A DNA stretch of 64,000 nucleotides from Mesostigma viride (GCA_009746045.1 RPFO01000421.1:1-64000); one strand, 5' to 3'; shown: positions 23,412 to 34,231, counted from the first letter of the stretch. The notes: a model not told the origin generated them from the sequence alone. Numbers and translations are program-made.

Positions 23412-23626
23412 AACATCAAGGAGACAACCAGCGCAGGCCAGAAATCGGGAGAATCCCGACCATGGTAGCTCGAGCCTGCCGTTATCTTGTCCGCATGTTC
23501 GAGTCGTTCAGGATGATGAAGATGAATGGTGATGGAAATGTGTATCCTAATTGTGCATTGAAATTATGGCTGGCTTACGTGTAGAGCGACTAGATGACCT
23601 AGTAGACGGTGGGGCCGGAAACAGCA
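23412..23626 (+). repeat. Dispersed repeat shared with the foldback element core
   Basis: About 205-215 bp from GAGACAACCAGCGCAGGCC to GGGGCCGGAAACAG recur at 33,900-34,103 with a few substitutions and small indels. The second copy lies inside the nested foldback transposon. Short open frames cross it but no domain is recognised. Confidence 0.8.
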
Positions 23627-23924
23627 TGCTTGATCAGGGCGTGTGTTACGAGCCTAACTGGCCGGGAGTGTCTAGTGGTGAGCACCATTGCTGCGATCGC
23701 TCTCCCACCATTTACGAGGAAATACCCGCAAATGGAAAACCACTGAAAAGGTCTAGCTAGTCAGTCATCACGTTAGCCATGCCATGATTCCAAACGTCCA
23801 AGAACTGCACACGGTGCAAAGGCAAAAAGCCGGAGGACAGCACTTTCAAATGTGCGGCGGGAACCAAAAGCCGTCCAACATGTCAAGCCGTTTAATTCAT
23901 TTCGACTTTTACATTTTCACATAG

Positions 23925-24110
23925 TTGTCCAAAAAAAAAAAATAAATTACATTATAACATGCCTCCGTGGGGAGGTCATGTAGGCACATATTCCATGATG
24001 GATGGGGTGGAGGAAGCCGCGTGATCGAACTATCCTAACTCTATGCTATCTAGAAAATCCTAACTACACTACTCATCAAAACGCCTCCTCCGCTTGGGGG
24101 GAGGTTGTCG
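23925..24110 (-). mobile_element. LINE (family C) 3' end fragment
   Basis: On the minus strand this is a 3' UTR ending in ATGTTATAATGTAATTTATT and an A/T-rich tail. It matches 26,515-26,700 (CATGACTCCGTTGGGAG; here CATGCCTCCGTGGGGAG). It is 5'-truncated within the UTR-proximal coding end. Confidence 0.7.
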
Positions 24111-25369
24111 CGTACTCGTGCCAAACTCCCTGCACTGACAGTAGCCCACGACCTCGTTGGCCCTCATGAGGTATGGCTGCATGAGTGATCGATGGGCCAC
24201 ATGCTAGCCTTACCCCACTAGTGCTGCCCACTTTTCTCAAGACGAGAAGCCAGTGCCAACTGCACTTCTCAAAACTTTAGGTGAGACCTGAGAGTGAGGT
24301 ATGACTAGGTTAGGCTTCACACTGTGTTCTTTGTTGCAAATGAAATAAAGTTTTTATTACCAATACTCTACCTAACTTGGCAGCTCTGTTTCAGCAATGG
24401 CTGGGCTCGATGAAAGAAAGGAGGGCTGGCCACACTTGCCACGCACCACCATGACCAAGACAGAGTTCAAGGATCCACACAGAGCTACATCCAACGCCCT
24501 GGTGGAAACACACACTTATCCCAATGAATGCCTTACACTTACGCAATATCTTGCGTCATGCAGCCTTACCTCGTAGCCACGCTCAGTATCTGATCCTGAC
24601 GACAACCGCTTTGTCGTCCATACTGCTTCAATTACACCAAAGCTACTCCGTGGCACTCGGCTTTGGTCAGCACCAAGACCTAAAAGTACACAAAATCCTA
24701 AGTCGTTGTCTGCAACGACTCCCTGTTCCGCATATGAAACATATCATCTAGCACTTTCTCTTTAGACGACAAAATCAACTAGATGAACCTGGGTAGGCCA
24801 GAAATCCCAGACGACAAAATGCCCTTAAGTCGCAGAGCACTCCAGTGTCGACTTGCCGACCCCTGAGCTTGCCAAACAACTCTATCACCACCCAAGCATG
24901 TACGACAACTAGCTGGCGCCCTGACGAGAAAAGCTGCCTCGTCACATTCACAAAAGCGGCTTGCCAGCCTGCCGAATATCAACGCCAATATTGCACGACA
25001 TTATCTACCTGCAGCGGACAGTTCTCGAATTAATCAATAACGCGCCAGCTTGCGTGCACGTGCATGTTCAGCCTGCACGATCCGCATAATTGCCAGGCTG
25101 GCAGCCTAGCTTGGTCCATGTTGTAGTCCATGCAGCAGCCAGTGCGTGCTGCTTGCCAGCGTTGGCACTGTCCTCCTGGTGACGCATGTCAGTACCGCTG
25201 TCAACTCCCCGGCAGTGCTGCGCGTCGCGCTACGGCGCATGCGTTGCTCCCGTAAGGCCCAAATGCCAAAGGCGTAACAACTCGCACACGCGCAATGCCT
25301 AGCTGCCTCGCCTCGTCCCCCGGGCCGGCCGCGTGGCGGCCCCGCGTAAAGCGAATACTCGTGCGAATC
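24111..25369. other. Intergenic DNA, nothing firmly recognised
   Basis: Short open frames occur on both strands (24,524-24,751 plus; 24,779-24,988 minus) without domains or start/splice support. The right part probably includes eroded family C LINE sequence next to the better copy at 25,370. Confidence 0.4.
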
Positions 25370-25650
25370 GGAACGGCGCGCGACAAGGTGGCTTGCCCAC
25401 AGGGTCGGGCGTGTGCGCCTTGACAATCTTCTTCCACCGCGTCTTGTCCTGCATGGCAGTCCAAAGACGGGAGAGAGAGTGGATGCGGTGCTCAAACTGG
25501 GCTGGGACCACTAGGTCGTCCAGCAACATCTGGATGTAGGTCGTGACAGGTTTCCCTACCCTTTTGGGAATGCCCTCGATCGGGGCCAGGCCAGGTCAGA
25601 ATGTGTCGCCCTGGCTGGCCAAGCCGCTGGGGGCCGTTGTCAAAAAAGGA
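25370..25650 (-). mobile_element. LINE (family C) C-terminal ORF2 fragment
   Basis: Minus-strand sequence reads LDDLVVPAQFEHRIHSLSRL and KTRWKKIVKAHTPDPVGKPP, preceded by GQPG-x-x-ILTWPGP-like residues in another frame. This is the same region as in the better-preserved copy at 26,510-27,150. It is the C-terminal tail after the RT domain and is broken by indels. Confidence 0.65.
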
Positions 25651-26404
25651 TCAGTTATATACCTGACTTCTCCGTTAGATCTCATCGACCGGGTTTTGAA
25701 ACAACCCACGAACGCCGTAGATGCAGATCCAACGGAGTAAACAACGTCACGACCGACGCGGCGCCAAATAGTCGCCTAGGTTCCTAGCTTTTTTGCGAGC
25801 CATTTTGCTGTACAACGTCGTGCCGCGTCGTGTACCCGTGAGATGTACCCGTGAGATGTACCCGTGAGATGCAAAATCCGCTTGCCAGACCGGGATTCCG
25901 GGAACTCCGTCCAATACCGTCGTGCAGTACCACCAATCTTTTACCAATCTAGATATCAATCGTACAATACTACGACTTAACGCCAACAGAAACTCGCCTC
26001 CCAAACTATATATTCATGAAGGCACGCCTCTTATTTAATTTCAAGGTACCTCTTATTTAATCTCAGCCCCCGCAGACTTGTCTTCTCCCGGTTAGGGCTA
26101 AGTTTTGCAAAAAACCTAAGTCCTAAGTCGAAACCATTTTTCCCTCCTGTTATGAGTGTGTATGGGGACGCCCCCCCTAAAAAAAGCGTATTTTTTGGTA
26201 AAAAATTAATAACATGAAGGGATGTGCTGATTTTGTTGATCCAATTAGGTAGAAACCATGTCCCACATGTGACATTTTTATATGGTTTGTGCTTTTGGCA
26301 TGCAACTGGTTCTCCCACTGTTCTGGGCAAGATGTGCCCCGGACAGCGTTTTTTCCTATTTTTTGCACATAGCCGGTGTATGGCTGGGGGTAGTACCCCC
26401 AACA
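25651..26404. other. Intergenic DNA with a 3 x 13-bp tandem repeat
   Basis: GTACCCGTGAGAT is repeated three times without change at 25,832-25,870. The rest holds the right arm of the 33-bp inverted repeat (26,020-26,053) and AT-rich sequence with no credible gene. Minus-strand frames at 26,031-26,425 are open but show no domain. Confidence 0.5.
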
Positions 26405-26505
26405 AGTGGTGGTATGCATGCCCAATTAATTAATTAATTAATAGACACGTGACTGCGTCACGTGAGCATAAGTCCTCAGTGGGAGGGGAACATGGGATGG
26501 AATGG
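26405..26505. repeat. Dispersed repeat with (TTAA)n, partner of 22,284-22,355
   Basis: Reverse complement of the repeat at about 22,284-22,355, including the CCTCAGTGGGAGGGGAACAT stretch and the ATTAATTAATTAATTAAT run. It directly precedes a LINE 3' tail. Confidence 0.6.
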
Positions 26506-26509
26506 ATTA

Positions 26510-27150
26510 AAAAATTAAAAAAATTAAATTATAACATGACTCCGTTGGGAGATCATGTAGCACATATTCCCGTGGATGGATGGAGGGGGGGGGGCAAAGC
26601 CGCGAAACCGAACTAATCTAACTCTAAGCTAATCTAATCTAGAAAACCCTACTTATTCTACTCAGCAAAGCGCCCCTTCCGCTTGGGGGGAGGGGGCTTG
26701 CCCACAGGGGCGGGCGTATGAGCCTGGACAATGGTTTTCCACCTCCTCTTGTCCTGCATAGCAGTCCAAGCAAGAGAGATCGAGGGAGTGAATGCGATTT
26801 TCAAACTGCGCTGGGATCACTAGGTCAGCCATCAACTGCTGTGGGTAGGTCATTACATGTTTGCCTACCTTGTTAGGAATGTCCTTAGGGCCAGGCCAGG
26901 TCAGGATATGCCGTCCTGGCTGGCCAAGCCGCTGTGGGCCGGCCAGACCGAGCCGGAGGGCGGTGTCTACCTGGCTGGTGCGAGCAAGATGTCCTACGAA
27001 TGCTATCCTACGCTGTCTAATCTCGTCCGAAATGCAAGGCATGCCCTGGTACAAAGATTCTAAAGACCTATGCGTGTCAAACCCTACATTCAGGGCCTGA
27101 CGGAGCATCCTGGTTACCGTGCCGTTTAGCTTGGCCGCCAGCGTGTCCTG
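26510..27150 (-). mobile_element. LINE (family C) 3' part: C-terminal ORF2 region and UTR
   Basis: The minus strand reads MLRQALNVGFDTHRSLESLY, ISDEIRQRRIAFVGHLART, GQPGRHILTWPGPKDIPNK and VIPAQFENRIHSLDL. This R-R-x-x-F-x-G-H-x-x-R pattern is the tail that follows the RT in RTE/jockey-type LINEs. It ends with a UTR and an (AATTT)n-like tail at about 26,510. It is 5'-truncated and joined directly to the tail of family D at 27,150. Confidence 0.8.
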
Positions 27151-27156
27151 GAATGG

Positions 27157-27839
27157 ATTGAATTGAATTGAATTGAATTGTAACATAACTCCGTTGGGAG
27201 TATATGTAGTGCTCACATAGCCCAGAGAAGGGGCATATGGCCTATCATACATTCTAAGCTACTTCCTGCAAGGGTGGGAATGTAAACAACACTTGCTCTA
27301 GGTGCACTAGGGCACCTGCACCACCCAGAGTTTCAGGCAACACCCAGCTCAGGGCCTGACTAAACCCACCTAAACCTGGAATGGATGGTATAAGCTATCT
27401 AGGTCCTAGTTACAGGGGTGTGGGCACCGCGGCCCGAATCGCTATGAATGCCATACTTGGTCACACGCGGAGCCCCCACAGGCTTGGGGGTGGTCTCCTT
27501 CATCACTACTTGCCATCTATCCTTGCGCACCATCTGCCTCCATATTACAGACAAACCAGGAGGCTGCCCGGGGGTGAGCCCGTCAGGTCTAGTGTAGCAC
27601 ATGTCCATGCCGAGTCTATCACGAAAAGTCCACGGGTGGCGGCCCTGCCGCGCGCGGCCGGGGGCACGCCAGGTGAGGACATATCGCCCAGGCTGGGCGG
27701 GCTTGGTGCCAGCTAGTCTATCTGATGTATCTACCTGATCTGTGCGGGCCAGGTGCCCGGCTAGGCCCAGGCGCCTGTGCCTAAGAATGTGGGAAACATA
27801 GGGCAAATCAGCGTACAAATCCTCATTACTAATGTGCAA
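27157..27839 (-). mobile_element. LINE (family D) 3' part: C-terminal ORF2 region and UTR
   Basis: The minus-strand frame 27,839-27,399 reads ISNEDLYADLPYVSHILRHR, LGLAGHLARTDQVDTSDRLA and WTFRDRLGMDMCYTRPDG. This is the same post-RT tail type as family C but a different family. A 3' UTR follows, ending in an (ATTCA)n microsatellite at 27,157-27,180. It is 5'-truncated near 27,839. The LTR element is inserted 41 bp further on. Confidence 0.8.
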
Positions 27840-27875
27840 ACCAAAGGGGATGTTAAGGGCCTTGCATGCCCAAAC

Positions 27876-27880
27876 ATCAT
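27876..27880. other. Target-site duplication ATCAT, left copy
   Basis: ATCAT lies immediately before the 5' LTR and again immediately after the 3' LTR (45,287-45,291). Five bases is the usual Ty3/gypsy duplication, so the two LTRs belong to one insertion. Confidence 0.9.
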
Positions 27881-28451
27881 TGTTACGTCGCGTAACAATT
27901 CGTTGTAGTTACGGACGTAAATTAGGTCCTTGGCCTCGGTTGTTCCTAGGTTACGTGCAGTTCTAGTTTGGACATGATTGTCCCCGTAACAGTACTGTGG
28001 TATAGTGGGTGCCTTTGGGCGCCGCGCCGCGTACTATATTAGTGGTCCTTATCCTTTTGTAGAATGTAGTGGACAGGCGTGCATCTGTGCACCTGCTTGT
28101 GTTTCTGTGTTTCTGCAGGCGAGGGCCAGGTCGGCCCGAGCCTGTTGGACCGTTGGTGACCATTTATGCACGTTCCACTCCTTGTGTGGTCACTCGGCGT
28201 GTGTTAAATGAATTAACACATATTAGCTTGGGTCACGGCAGTTTAGTTGTGTTTCCTTCCTCTTTTCCTGGAGTAAACGGGTTTGATTAAATGGTCTATG
28301 GCATATTACAGTAGTACATATGTAAATGCATTGAGATCTGGTTCGTCTCGGTCGTCTTTCGCTAGGGGTGTATATAGAAGCAGCCTCACTAGTTTAGGTA
28401 GTATCAGGACAGGTAGAGGTAGAGGTGGCGGCCGAGGCTTGCGGCGTAACA
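27881..28451 (+). repeat. 5' LTR (571 bp)
   Basis: Begins TGTTACGTCGCGTAAC and ends TTGCGGCGTAACA, with 7-bp terminal inverted repeats TGTTACG/CGTAACA. It differs from the 3' LTR at one position that I could see (A against G in the GGTAGAGGTRGAGGTGG stretch near 28,431). Short open frames inside are shared by both LTRs and are not genes. Confidence 0.95.
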
Positions 28452-28452
28452 A

Positions 28453-28464
28453 TGGACTCGGAGG
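28453..28464 (+). other. Putative primer-binding site
   Basis: TGGACTCGGAGG begins one base after the 5' LTR. A TGG start, complementary to the tRNA CCA end, is expected for tRNA-primed elements. It is not the common plant initiator-Met site and I cannot name the tRNA. Confidence 0.5.
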
Positions 28465-28978
28465 TAGTTTAGATAGAGAGCGAGACGACGATCCTTTGCA
28501 ACATACGACATTGAATCAACCCTTCCGCGGCTGGGAAAAAGAAGACGACACGTACTTGACAGGTAATGGGCGGGTCGCCGTCAAGCTAGGAGGATAGTGC
28601 TGCCTGATTCAGGACACGCCCTGCCTAGACGTTAGACCTGCTCGAAGCGGAAAATCCTTTCGTATATAGCTCCTGCTCCTCGTCTTGTTTCCTTAGAAAG
28701 ATGGTTTACTGCCGTAGACAGTTGCTGGTTTTGGTTCGACGATAGAGAGACGGCTAGCGTCTCGTAGATTACCCTTTTCCTGCATCGTGCCTGCTTCGTA
28801 TTTAGACGACCCTTCGCCGGACGCAGAATTCTTGAAACCGGATACTTACGACCACCTGGCGCTGGAAACATCGTCTCTACGTGCGTCGTCAATCTGGTTC
28901 GGTTTCAGACACCCGAGATAAGTCGCCTTCTCCTCGTTCTCCTCATTTGACTGCTCAAGATCTACCAGGTGCGTTACC
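28465..28978 (+). other. Leader region of the LTR element, possibly degraded ORF1 start
   Basis: About 500 bp between the primer site and the first good ATG. Short plus-strand runs look protein-like (EFLKPDTYDHLALETSSLRA and SPSPRSPHLTAQDLPGALP) but lie in different frames with stops between. ORF1 may once have begun further upstream. Confidence 0.4.
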
Positions 28979-29246
28979 ATGAGCCAACGGCGATCTTTTA
29001 CTGCTCCTTCCCATTCTTCTAGCGATAATAGTCTAGCTAAATATTACGTAGTGATTACGCCTCAATGGTCCTCCATTTTCCTTTCGTGGTCCGACGCTAG
29101 GAAGATCGTTCAGAATCGTGTGTATAACGTAATTAGGTATAAGAAATTTATGTCCTTTGAAGAAGCTCAGCAGTTCCTTATAGATCATAGCCAAACAGAT
29201 TTAGGCCTGCATGTACGCCCTATTCCTCATGGTCGCCCTCCAGTAG
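28979..29246 (+). CDS. ORF1, 5' part: RNase H1/viroplasmin-type hybrid-binding domain
   Basis: Starts at ATG 28,979. Residues about 20-70 read AKYYVVITPQWSSIFLSWSD, then ARKIVQNRVYNVIRYKKFMS, then FEEAQQFL. This is the pattern of the N-terminal hybrid-binding domain of RNase H1 and of caulimovirus viroplasmin (Y-x-V, W-x-x-C/A, Y-K-K-F, EEA). The domain binds RNA/DNA hybrids and double-stranded RNA. The ORF is cut at residue 89 by the nested transposon; reading into the insert gives a premature stop at 29,258-29,260. Without the insert it continues at 35,884 to a 130-residue protein. Its place upstream of gag is unusual. Confidence 0.75.
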
Positions 29247-29328
29247 GAGGGGATTCATAGGTGTTTGCTCAATTTCACAAGTCTTCAAATGAGTAAAAAA
29301 AAAATCTTTCAGATCTGAGGGTACCTAA

Positions 29329-31320
29329 AGCTGGACTGTTGCAGGCAGCATGTAGACCATGAAAATAGACCACCCACGAAAATTGGGCTCATTCTGAGCT
29401 CAAATGGTGACATGTGACAGCATACATGTGCAGTTTTTCGTCATTTCCCCCCTTTACTTACATGAAACAAATATGAATACTGGACAAATGAACTCATTTC
29501 AGGCTGGATTCTTGCAGGCAGCATCTAGACCATGAAAATAGACCACCCACAAAAATTGGGCTCATTCTGAGCTCAAATGGTGACATGTGACAGCATACAT
29601 GTGCAGTTTTTCGTCATTTTCCCCCTTTTCTTACATGAAACAAATATGAATAGTGGACAAATGAACTCATTTCAGGCTGGATTCTTGCAGGCAGCATGTA
29701 GACCATGAAAATAGACCACCCACAAAAATTGGGCTCATTCTGAGCTCAAATGGTGACATGTGACAGCATACATGTGCAGTTTTTCGTCATTTTCCCCCTT
29801 TTCTTACATGAAACAAATATGAATAGTGGACAAATGAACTCATTTCAGGCTGGATTCTTGCAGGCAGCATCTAGACCATGAAAATAGACCACCCACAAAA
29901 ATTGGGCTCATTCTGAGCTCAAATGGTGACATGTGACAGCATACATGTGCAGTTTTTCGTCATTTTCCCCCTTTTCTGACATGAAACAAATATGAATAGT
30001 GAACAAATGAACTCATTTCAGGCTGGATTCTTGCAGGCAGCATGTAGACCATGAAAATAGACCACCCACAAAAATTGGGCTCATTCTGAGCTCAAATGGT
30101 GACATGTGACAGCATACATGTGCAGTTTTTCGTCATTTTCCCCCTTTTCTGACATGAAACAAATATGAATAGTGAACAAATGAACTCATTTCAGGCTGGA
30201 TTCTTGCAAGCAGCATCTAGACCATGAAAATAGACCACCCACAAAAATTGGGCTCATTCTGAGCTCAAATGGTGACATGTGACAGCATACATGTGCAGTT
30301 TTTCGTCATTTTCCCCCTTTTCTGACATGAAACAAATATGAATAGTGAACAAATGAACTCATATCAGGCTGGATTCTTGCAGGCAGCATTTATACCATGA
30401 AAATAGACCACCCACAAAAATTGGGCTCATTATGAGCTCAAATGGTGACATGTGACAGCATACATGTGCAGTTTTTCGTCATTTTCCCCCTTTTCTTACA
30501 TGAAACAAATATGAATAGTGAACAAATGAACTCATATCAGGCTGGATTCTTGCAAGCAGCATCTAGACCATGAAAATAGACCACCCACAAAAATTGGGCT
30601 CATTCTGAGCTCAAATGGTGACATGTGACAGCATACATGTGCAGTTTTTCGTCATTTTCCCCCTTTTCTTACATGAAACAAATAGGAATCATGACCAAAT
30701 GAACTCATATCGAGCTGCCAGGATTCTTGCAAGCAACATTTAAACCATAATACTACACCACCTACAAAAATTGGGCTCATTATGAGCTCAAATGGTGACA
30801 TGTGACAGTATAAATATGCAGTTTTACGCCATTTTCATCGTTTTCTTACACGAAATAAATAGGAATCATGACCAAATGAGCTCATATCGAGCTGGATTCT
30901 TGCAAGCTACATTTAAACCATAATACTAGACCACCTACAAAAATTGGGCTCATTATGAGCTCAAATGGTGACATGTGACAGTATAAATATGCAACCTTTT
31001 GTCATTTGCACCGGTTTCTTACATGAAACAAATAGGAATCATGAACCAATGAACTCATATCCAGCTGGATTCTTGCAAGCTACATTTAAACCATAATACT
31101 ACACCACCTACAAAAATTGGGCTCATTATGAGCTCAAATGGTGACATGTGACAGTATGAATATGCAGTTTTACGCCATTTGCACCGGTTTCTTACATGAA
31201 ACAAATAGGAATCATGACCAAATGAACTCATATCAAGCTGGATTCTTGCAAGCAACATTTAAACCATAATACTAGACCACCTACAAAAATTGGGCTCATT
31301 CGATCTGAGCTCAAATGGTG
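29329..31320 (+). repeat. Left foldback arm: about 12 units of a 173-bp repeat
   Basis: AGGCTGGATTCTTGCA recurs at 29,501, 29,674, 29,847, 30,020, 30,193, 30,366 and 30,539, exactly 173 bases apart, with further diverged units up to about 31,320. The outer units are nearly identical. Those nearest the core (from 30,712) carry many substitutions, so outer units have been homogenised more recently. No ORF. Confidence 0.95.
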
Positions 31321-31336
31321 ACATGTGACAGTATAT

Positions 31337-31540
31337 GAAAAGAGACAACAAACGTGGACTGAAGCATTGGCACGCTGAGCCCCGTGCATGTCTGAGACCA
31401 GTTGTCTGAAAAGAGACAACAAACGTGGCAGCATGGCACGCCGAGCCCCGTGCATGTCTGAGACCAGTTGTCTGAAAAGAGACAACAAACGTGGAAGCAT
31501 GGCACGCCGAGCCCCGTGCATGTCTGAGACCAGTTGTCTG
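31337..31540 (+). repeat. Three units of a 66-71-bp repeat
   Basis: GAAAAGAGACAACAAACGTGG starts units at 31,337, 31,408 and 31,474, each ending in CTGAGACCAGTTGTCTGAA. A minus-strand frame across it gives a repeated peptide and is taken as an artefact. It sits between the left arm and the Tudor-like gene, downstream of that gene's stop. Confidence 0.8.
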
Positions 31541-31805
31541 AACTGAAACGTAAAAAGCGCGGATCCGCGTAAGGCGCGATGTCTACTGGCTCAGGACAGT
31601 ATATATATATAAGTAACATTTAAACTCAGCCCAGTTTTGACGTCATTTCCAACTGAAAAAATTATTAATTAAATAATTCATTGATAAAACACGCGCTCCT
31701 ATTGGGGAGTCGCAGAGCACAATAATACATGTTAAAGTGCTTTTCATCCCTGTATGTTGCACGCTGGGATCTAAAACTGAAAAATTTAAACTCACATCAA
31801 TAAGG

Positions 31806-32226
31806 CTAGTCTGAGTCTGAGTCATCAATTATGTGGGGAGGGCGGCGCTTGTGGCGCGGGGTCGCCTTCGCTTGCTTGCTAGCCGTGCCCCGGTGTGCGA
31901 CCTGCTTCGATCCGAACGCACTCTACTATCTCCGCCTAACCTCGCGCAGTCGAGTCGGGTGGCAGATTGGGTAACTCTACACCTGGGCATGCGCAAAGCG
32001 CAGCTCGCACCTCATCTAACCCTACTATTTCATCGTCCCCGTCTGTGTAGAGCACATGGACCATGTTGTGCTCCTTATTAAACGCCGTCACATGGGCATG
32101 ATACCGCTTCTCCCCTGAGTTTGGGCCTGAAAATATCTTGCATACCGGGGTCCCCACCAACCATTCCGGCTCGTGCACGTCCATGACATGCGATTTGAAA
32201 AGTGCCATCGCCGTCTTCTCCGCCAT
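31806..32226 (-). CDS. Small Tudor-like domain protein, two exons
   Basis: Exon 1 (32,226-32,011) starts at an ATG in a good context (AGCGATGGCG) and ends at GAG|GTGCGA. Exon 2 (31,901-31,806) starts after GAAGCAG. The 109-bp intron is in phase 0, giving 103 residues. Residues about 22-72 (WLVGTPVCKIF ... YHAHVTAFN ... HVLYTDGDDEIV) have the V-G-x-x-V, Y-x-G/A-x-V, V-x-Y-x-D-G-D-x-E pattern of Tudor/Agenet-like domains, which bind methylated lysine or arginine. The new C-terminus is basic (KATPRHKRRPPH, a possible nuclear signal) and ends in acidic DDSDSD. It diverges from the PHD gene across the 109-bp repeats. Whether it is element-encoded or captured from the host is unknown. Confidence 0.6.
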
Positions 32227-32280
32227 CGCTGATTCCGTTTTCTGTGCTTATTCCGTTTTCCCACCCCTCATGTTTCGCGC

Positions 32281-32935
32281 ACATACGAAAAGGACTTGAA
32301 TTTCCTTGCTAACAGGTCGGTCTCGGCAATTCATCTTGCATTCACTGGAATTCATTCATCGAAGCCCCGAGACTGCCCGTCCAGTCTGAACATACGAAAA
32401 GGACTTGAATTTCCTTGCTAACAGGTCGGTCTCGGCAATTCATCTTGCATTCACTGGAATTCACTCATCGAAGCCCCGAGACTGCCCGTCCAGTCTGAAC
32501 ATACGAAAAGGACTTGAATTTCCTTGCTAACAGGTCGGTCTCGGCAATTCATCTTGCATTCACTGGAATTCACTCATCGAAGCCCCGAGACTGCCCGTCC
32601 AGTCTGAACATACGAAAAGGACTTGAATTTCCTTGCTAACAGGTCGGTCTCGGCAATTCATCTTGCATTCACTGGAATTCACTCATCGAAGCCCCGAGAC
32701 TGCCCGTCCAGTCTGAACATACGAAAAGGACTTGAATTTCCTTGCTAACAGGTCGGTCTCGGCAATTCATCTTGCATTCACTGGAATTCACTCATCGAAG
32801 CCCCGAGACTGCCCGTCCAGTCTGAACATACGAAAAGGACTTGAATTTCCTTGCTAACAGGTCGGTCTCGGCAATTCATCTTGCATTCACTGGAATTCAC
32901 TCATCGAAGCCCCGAGACTGCCCGTCCAGTCTGAA
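32281..32935 (+). repeat. 6 x 109-bp minisatellite between divergent genes
   Basis: ACATACGAAAAGGACTTGAA begins units at 32,281, 32,390, 32,499, 32,608, 32,717 and 32,826. The units are identical apart from one base seen in the first (TTCATTCATCG against TTCACTCATCG). The array starts 55 bp upstream of the Tudor-like gene's ATG and ends 242 bp before the PHD gene's ATG, so it occupies a shared upstream region and could be a repeated enhancer or promoter block. Confidence 0.95.
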
Positions 32936-33176
32936 CTTCATACTACCGTTGTACGAAATTCAGACTGCACGAACCTCGAGGATTGTCAATGAATGCCCAT
33001 GATTTTTGAATGAACAAAGCACACTGACCGCCGTGTTTGCGCGCGCGCGGGTGGAGGTGCGTGCACTAGTCTGCCAAGAAAACACTGCAGGGCATGCGCG
33101 CACGAACACAACGAGAACGTGCCAGCCTATGACGTCGTCGACGATGAAGTTCGTCGTCCGCTAAATTGTAGGGGAT

Positions 33177-33820
33177 ATGGCGGAGTATCTGAGTGAAACA
33201 GAGAGGCTGCGGGCAGAACGACTGTGTTATGGACAAACTGCGGGTGTTTGCCTCTTAGGCCATGCCGATGGGGCAGACAACAACTGTCGGGGCCGAAATG
33301 GTGAAAGCTGCAACCTATTTGCTCACGCAATCTGCGTCAAGGCAATTGACGGGAATAAAAATGGGGAGGAGTGGTGGTGCCCAGGATGCCGTGACCCCGG
33401 TGGCGTGAAAGTTGCCAATCTCCAAGCTTCGGGTTCGAACGGTCATCATGAGCTCGGCACTCCCCCCCGGCCCTTGGCATGGCGACCATTTGTTTGGTTT
33501 GTTGATTATTCCTTCATATACCGTGCCCTAAGGCATGCTGGCTTGATGTGCTGGGTGGTGGTGTGCAGGTTGGTGGACGCCGGCTCCCATCCATTGACCC
33601 CTTCTCTGGCACGGTCTCTGTGGCGGTGGCTGCGCTCAACTCAATTGCGACACTGGCCATGTCTGGGAACACGACGCCCGTGCCACGATGGCGCCCGGTG
33701 ACCACGTGGGTGCCATCATCCGTGTCAGCTCCGCCCAACTATGGTGTCGGCCGCCCATTGCAGCAGTGGCCAAACTTCTCCAATGACTGGACTATGAGCA
33801 ATGACTGGTTTACCAGCTAA
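33177..33820 (+). CDS. Small PHD-finger-like protein, two exons
   Basis: ATG 33,177 follows GGGGAT. Exon 1 runs to 33,404 (GGC|GTGAAA) and exon 2 from 33,569 (GTGTGCAG|GTTGGT) to the stop at 33,820. The 164-bp intron is in phase 0, giving 159 residues. Zinc ligands are C17, C25, C37, C45, H50, C53, C68 and C71; C45-x4-H-x2-C-x14-C-x2-C with WWCPGC is the typical second half of a PHD finger, while the first pair is unusually spaced. Exon 2 has no recognised domain and ends in aromatic/Asn-rich WTMSNDWFTS. If exon 1 is not spliced, the frame reads on to 33,701 with unlikely sequence. PHD fingers read histone H3 tails; the role here is unknown. Confidence 0.6.
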
Positions 33821-33899
33821 GCTTATACTAGTTTCTGATGTATTATTAAGTGAGCCAGTGCTTCTAGTAGAAGGTGATGTCTTAGTACTTATTGTATCA

Positions 33900-34103
33900 A
33901 AGAGACAACCAGCGCAGGCCAGAAATCGGGAGAATCCGGACCATGGTAGCTCGAGCCTGCCGTTATCTTTTCCGCGTTTTCGAGTCGTTCAGGATGATGA
34001 AGATGAATGGTGATGGAAATGTGTATCCTTGTGCATTGAAATTATGGCTGGCTTACGTGTGGAGCGACTAGATGACCTAGACGGTGGGGCCGGAAACAGT
34101 GTA
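33900..34103 (+). repeat. Second copy of the dispersed repeat at 23,412
   Basis: Matches 23,412-23,626 with small indels. It lies in the foldback core between the PHD gene and the right arm. It could be host DNA picked up by the transposon, or the 23.4-kb copy could be a remnant of another foldback element. Confidence 0.8.
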
Positions 34104-34209
34104 TATTCATGCTGGACTGAAAGAGTACGTGGCGTGCCACTGGCAGCCGAGACATGTGCCTTGTCGATGGCCTGGGTTGCTCTTGTGCCATCCCATTTCA
34201 TCTCAGATT

Positions 34210-34231
34210 GAATCATGAAGTTTCATGATTC
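34210..34231. repeat. 22-bp palindrome at the inner edge of the right arm
   Basis: GAATCATGAA and TTCATGATTC pair perfectly around a central GT. It marks the boundary between the unique core and the right repeat array. Confidence 0.7.

Larger units (their letters stand above)
23319..26053. repeat. 33-bp inverted repeats bounding a 2.7-kb segment
   Basis: AAGAGGTACCTTGAAATTAA at 23,319 and its reverse complement near 26,053 form arms of about 33 bp with two mismatches (23,319-23,351 and 26,020-26,053). The interval holds LINE debris and no transposase. No convincing target duplication is visible, so this may be a chance survival of two copies of a repeat and not a transposon. Confidence 0.35.

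Noticed and set aside
31228..31619. Repeated peptide ORFs on the minus strand
   Set aside because: They arise from the 66-71-bp repeat and differ between units by indels.
32281..32935. CRISPR-like array of 109-bp repeats
   Set aside because: There are no unique spacers between the units; it is a minisatellite.
33405..33701. Unspliced C-terminal extension of the PHD gene
   Set aside because: The sequence is unlike a protein domain. A phase-0 GT-AG intron leads to a better exon ending at 33,820.
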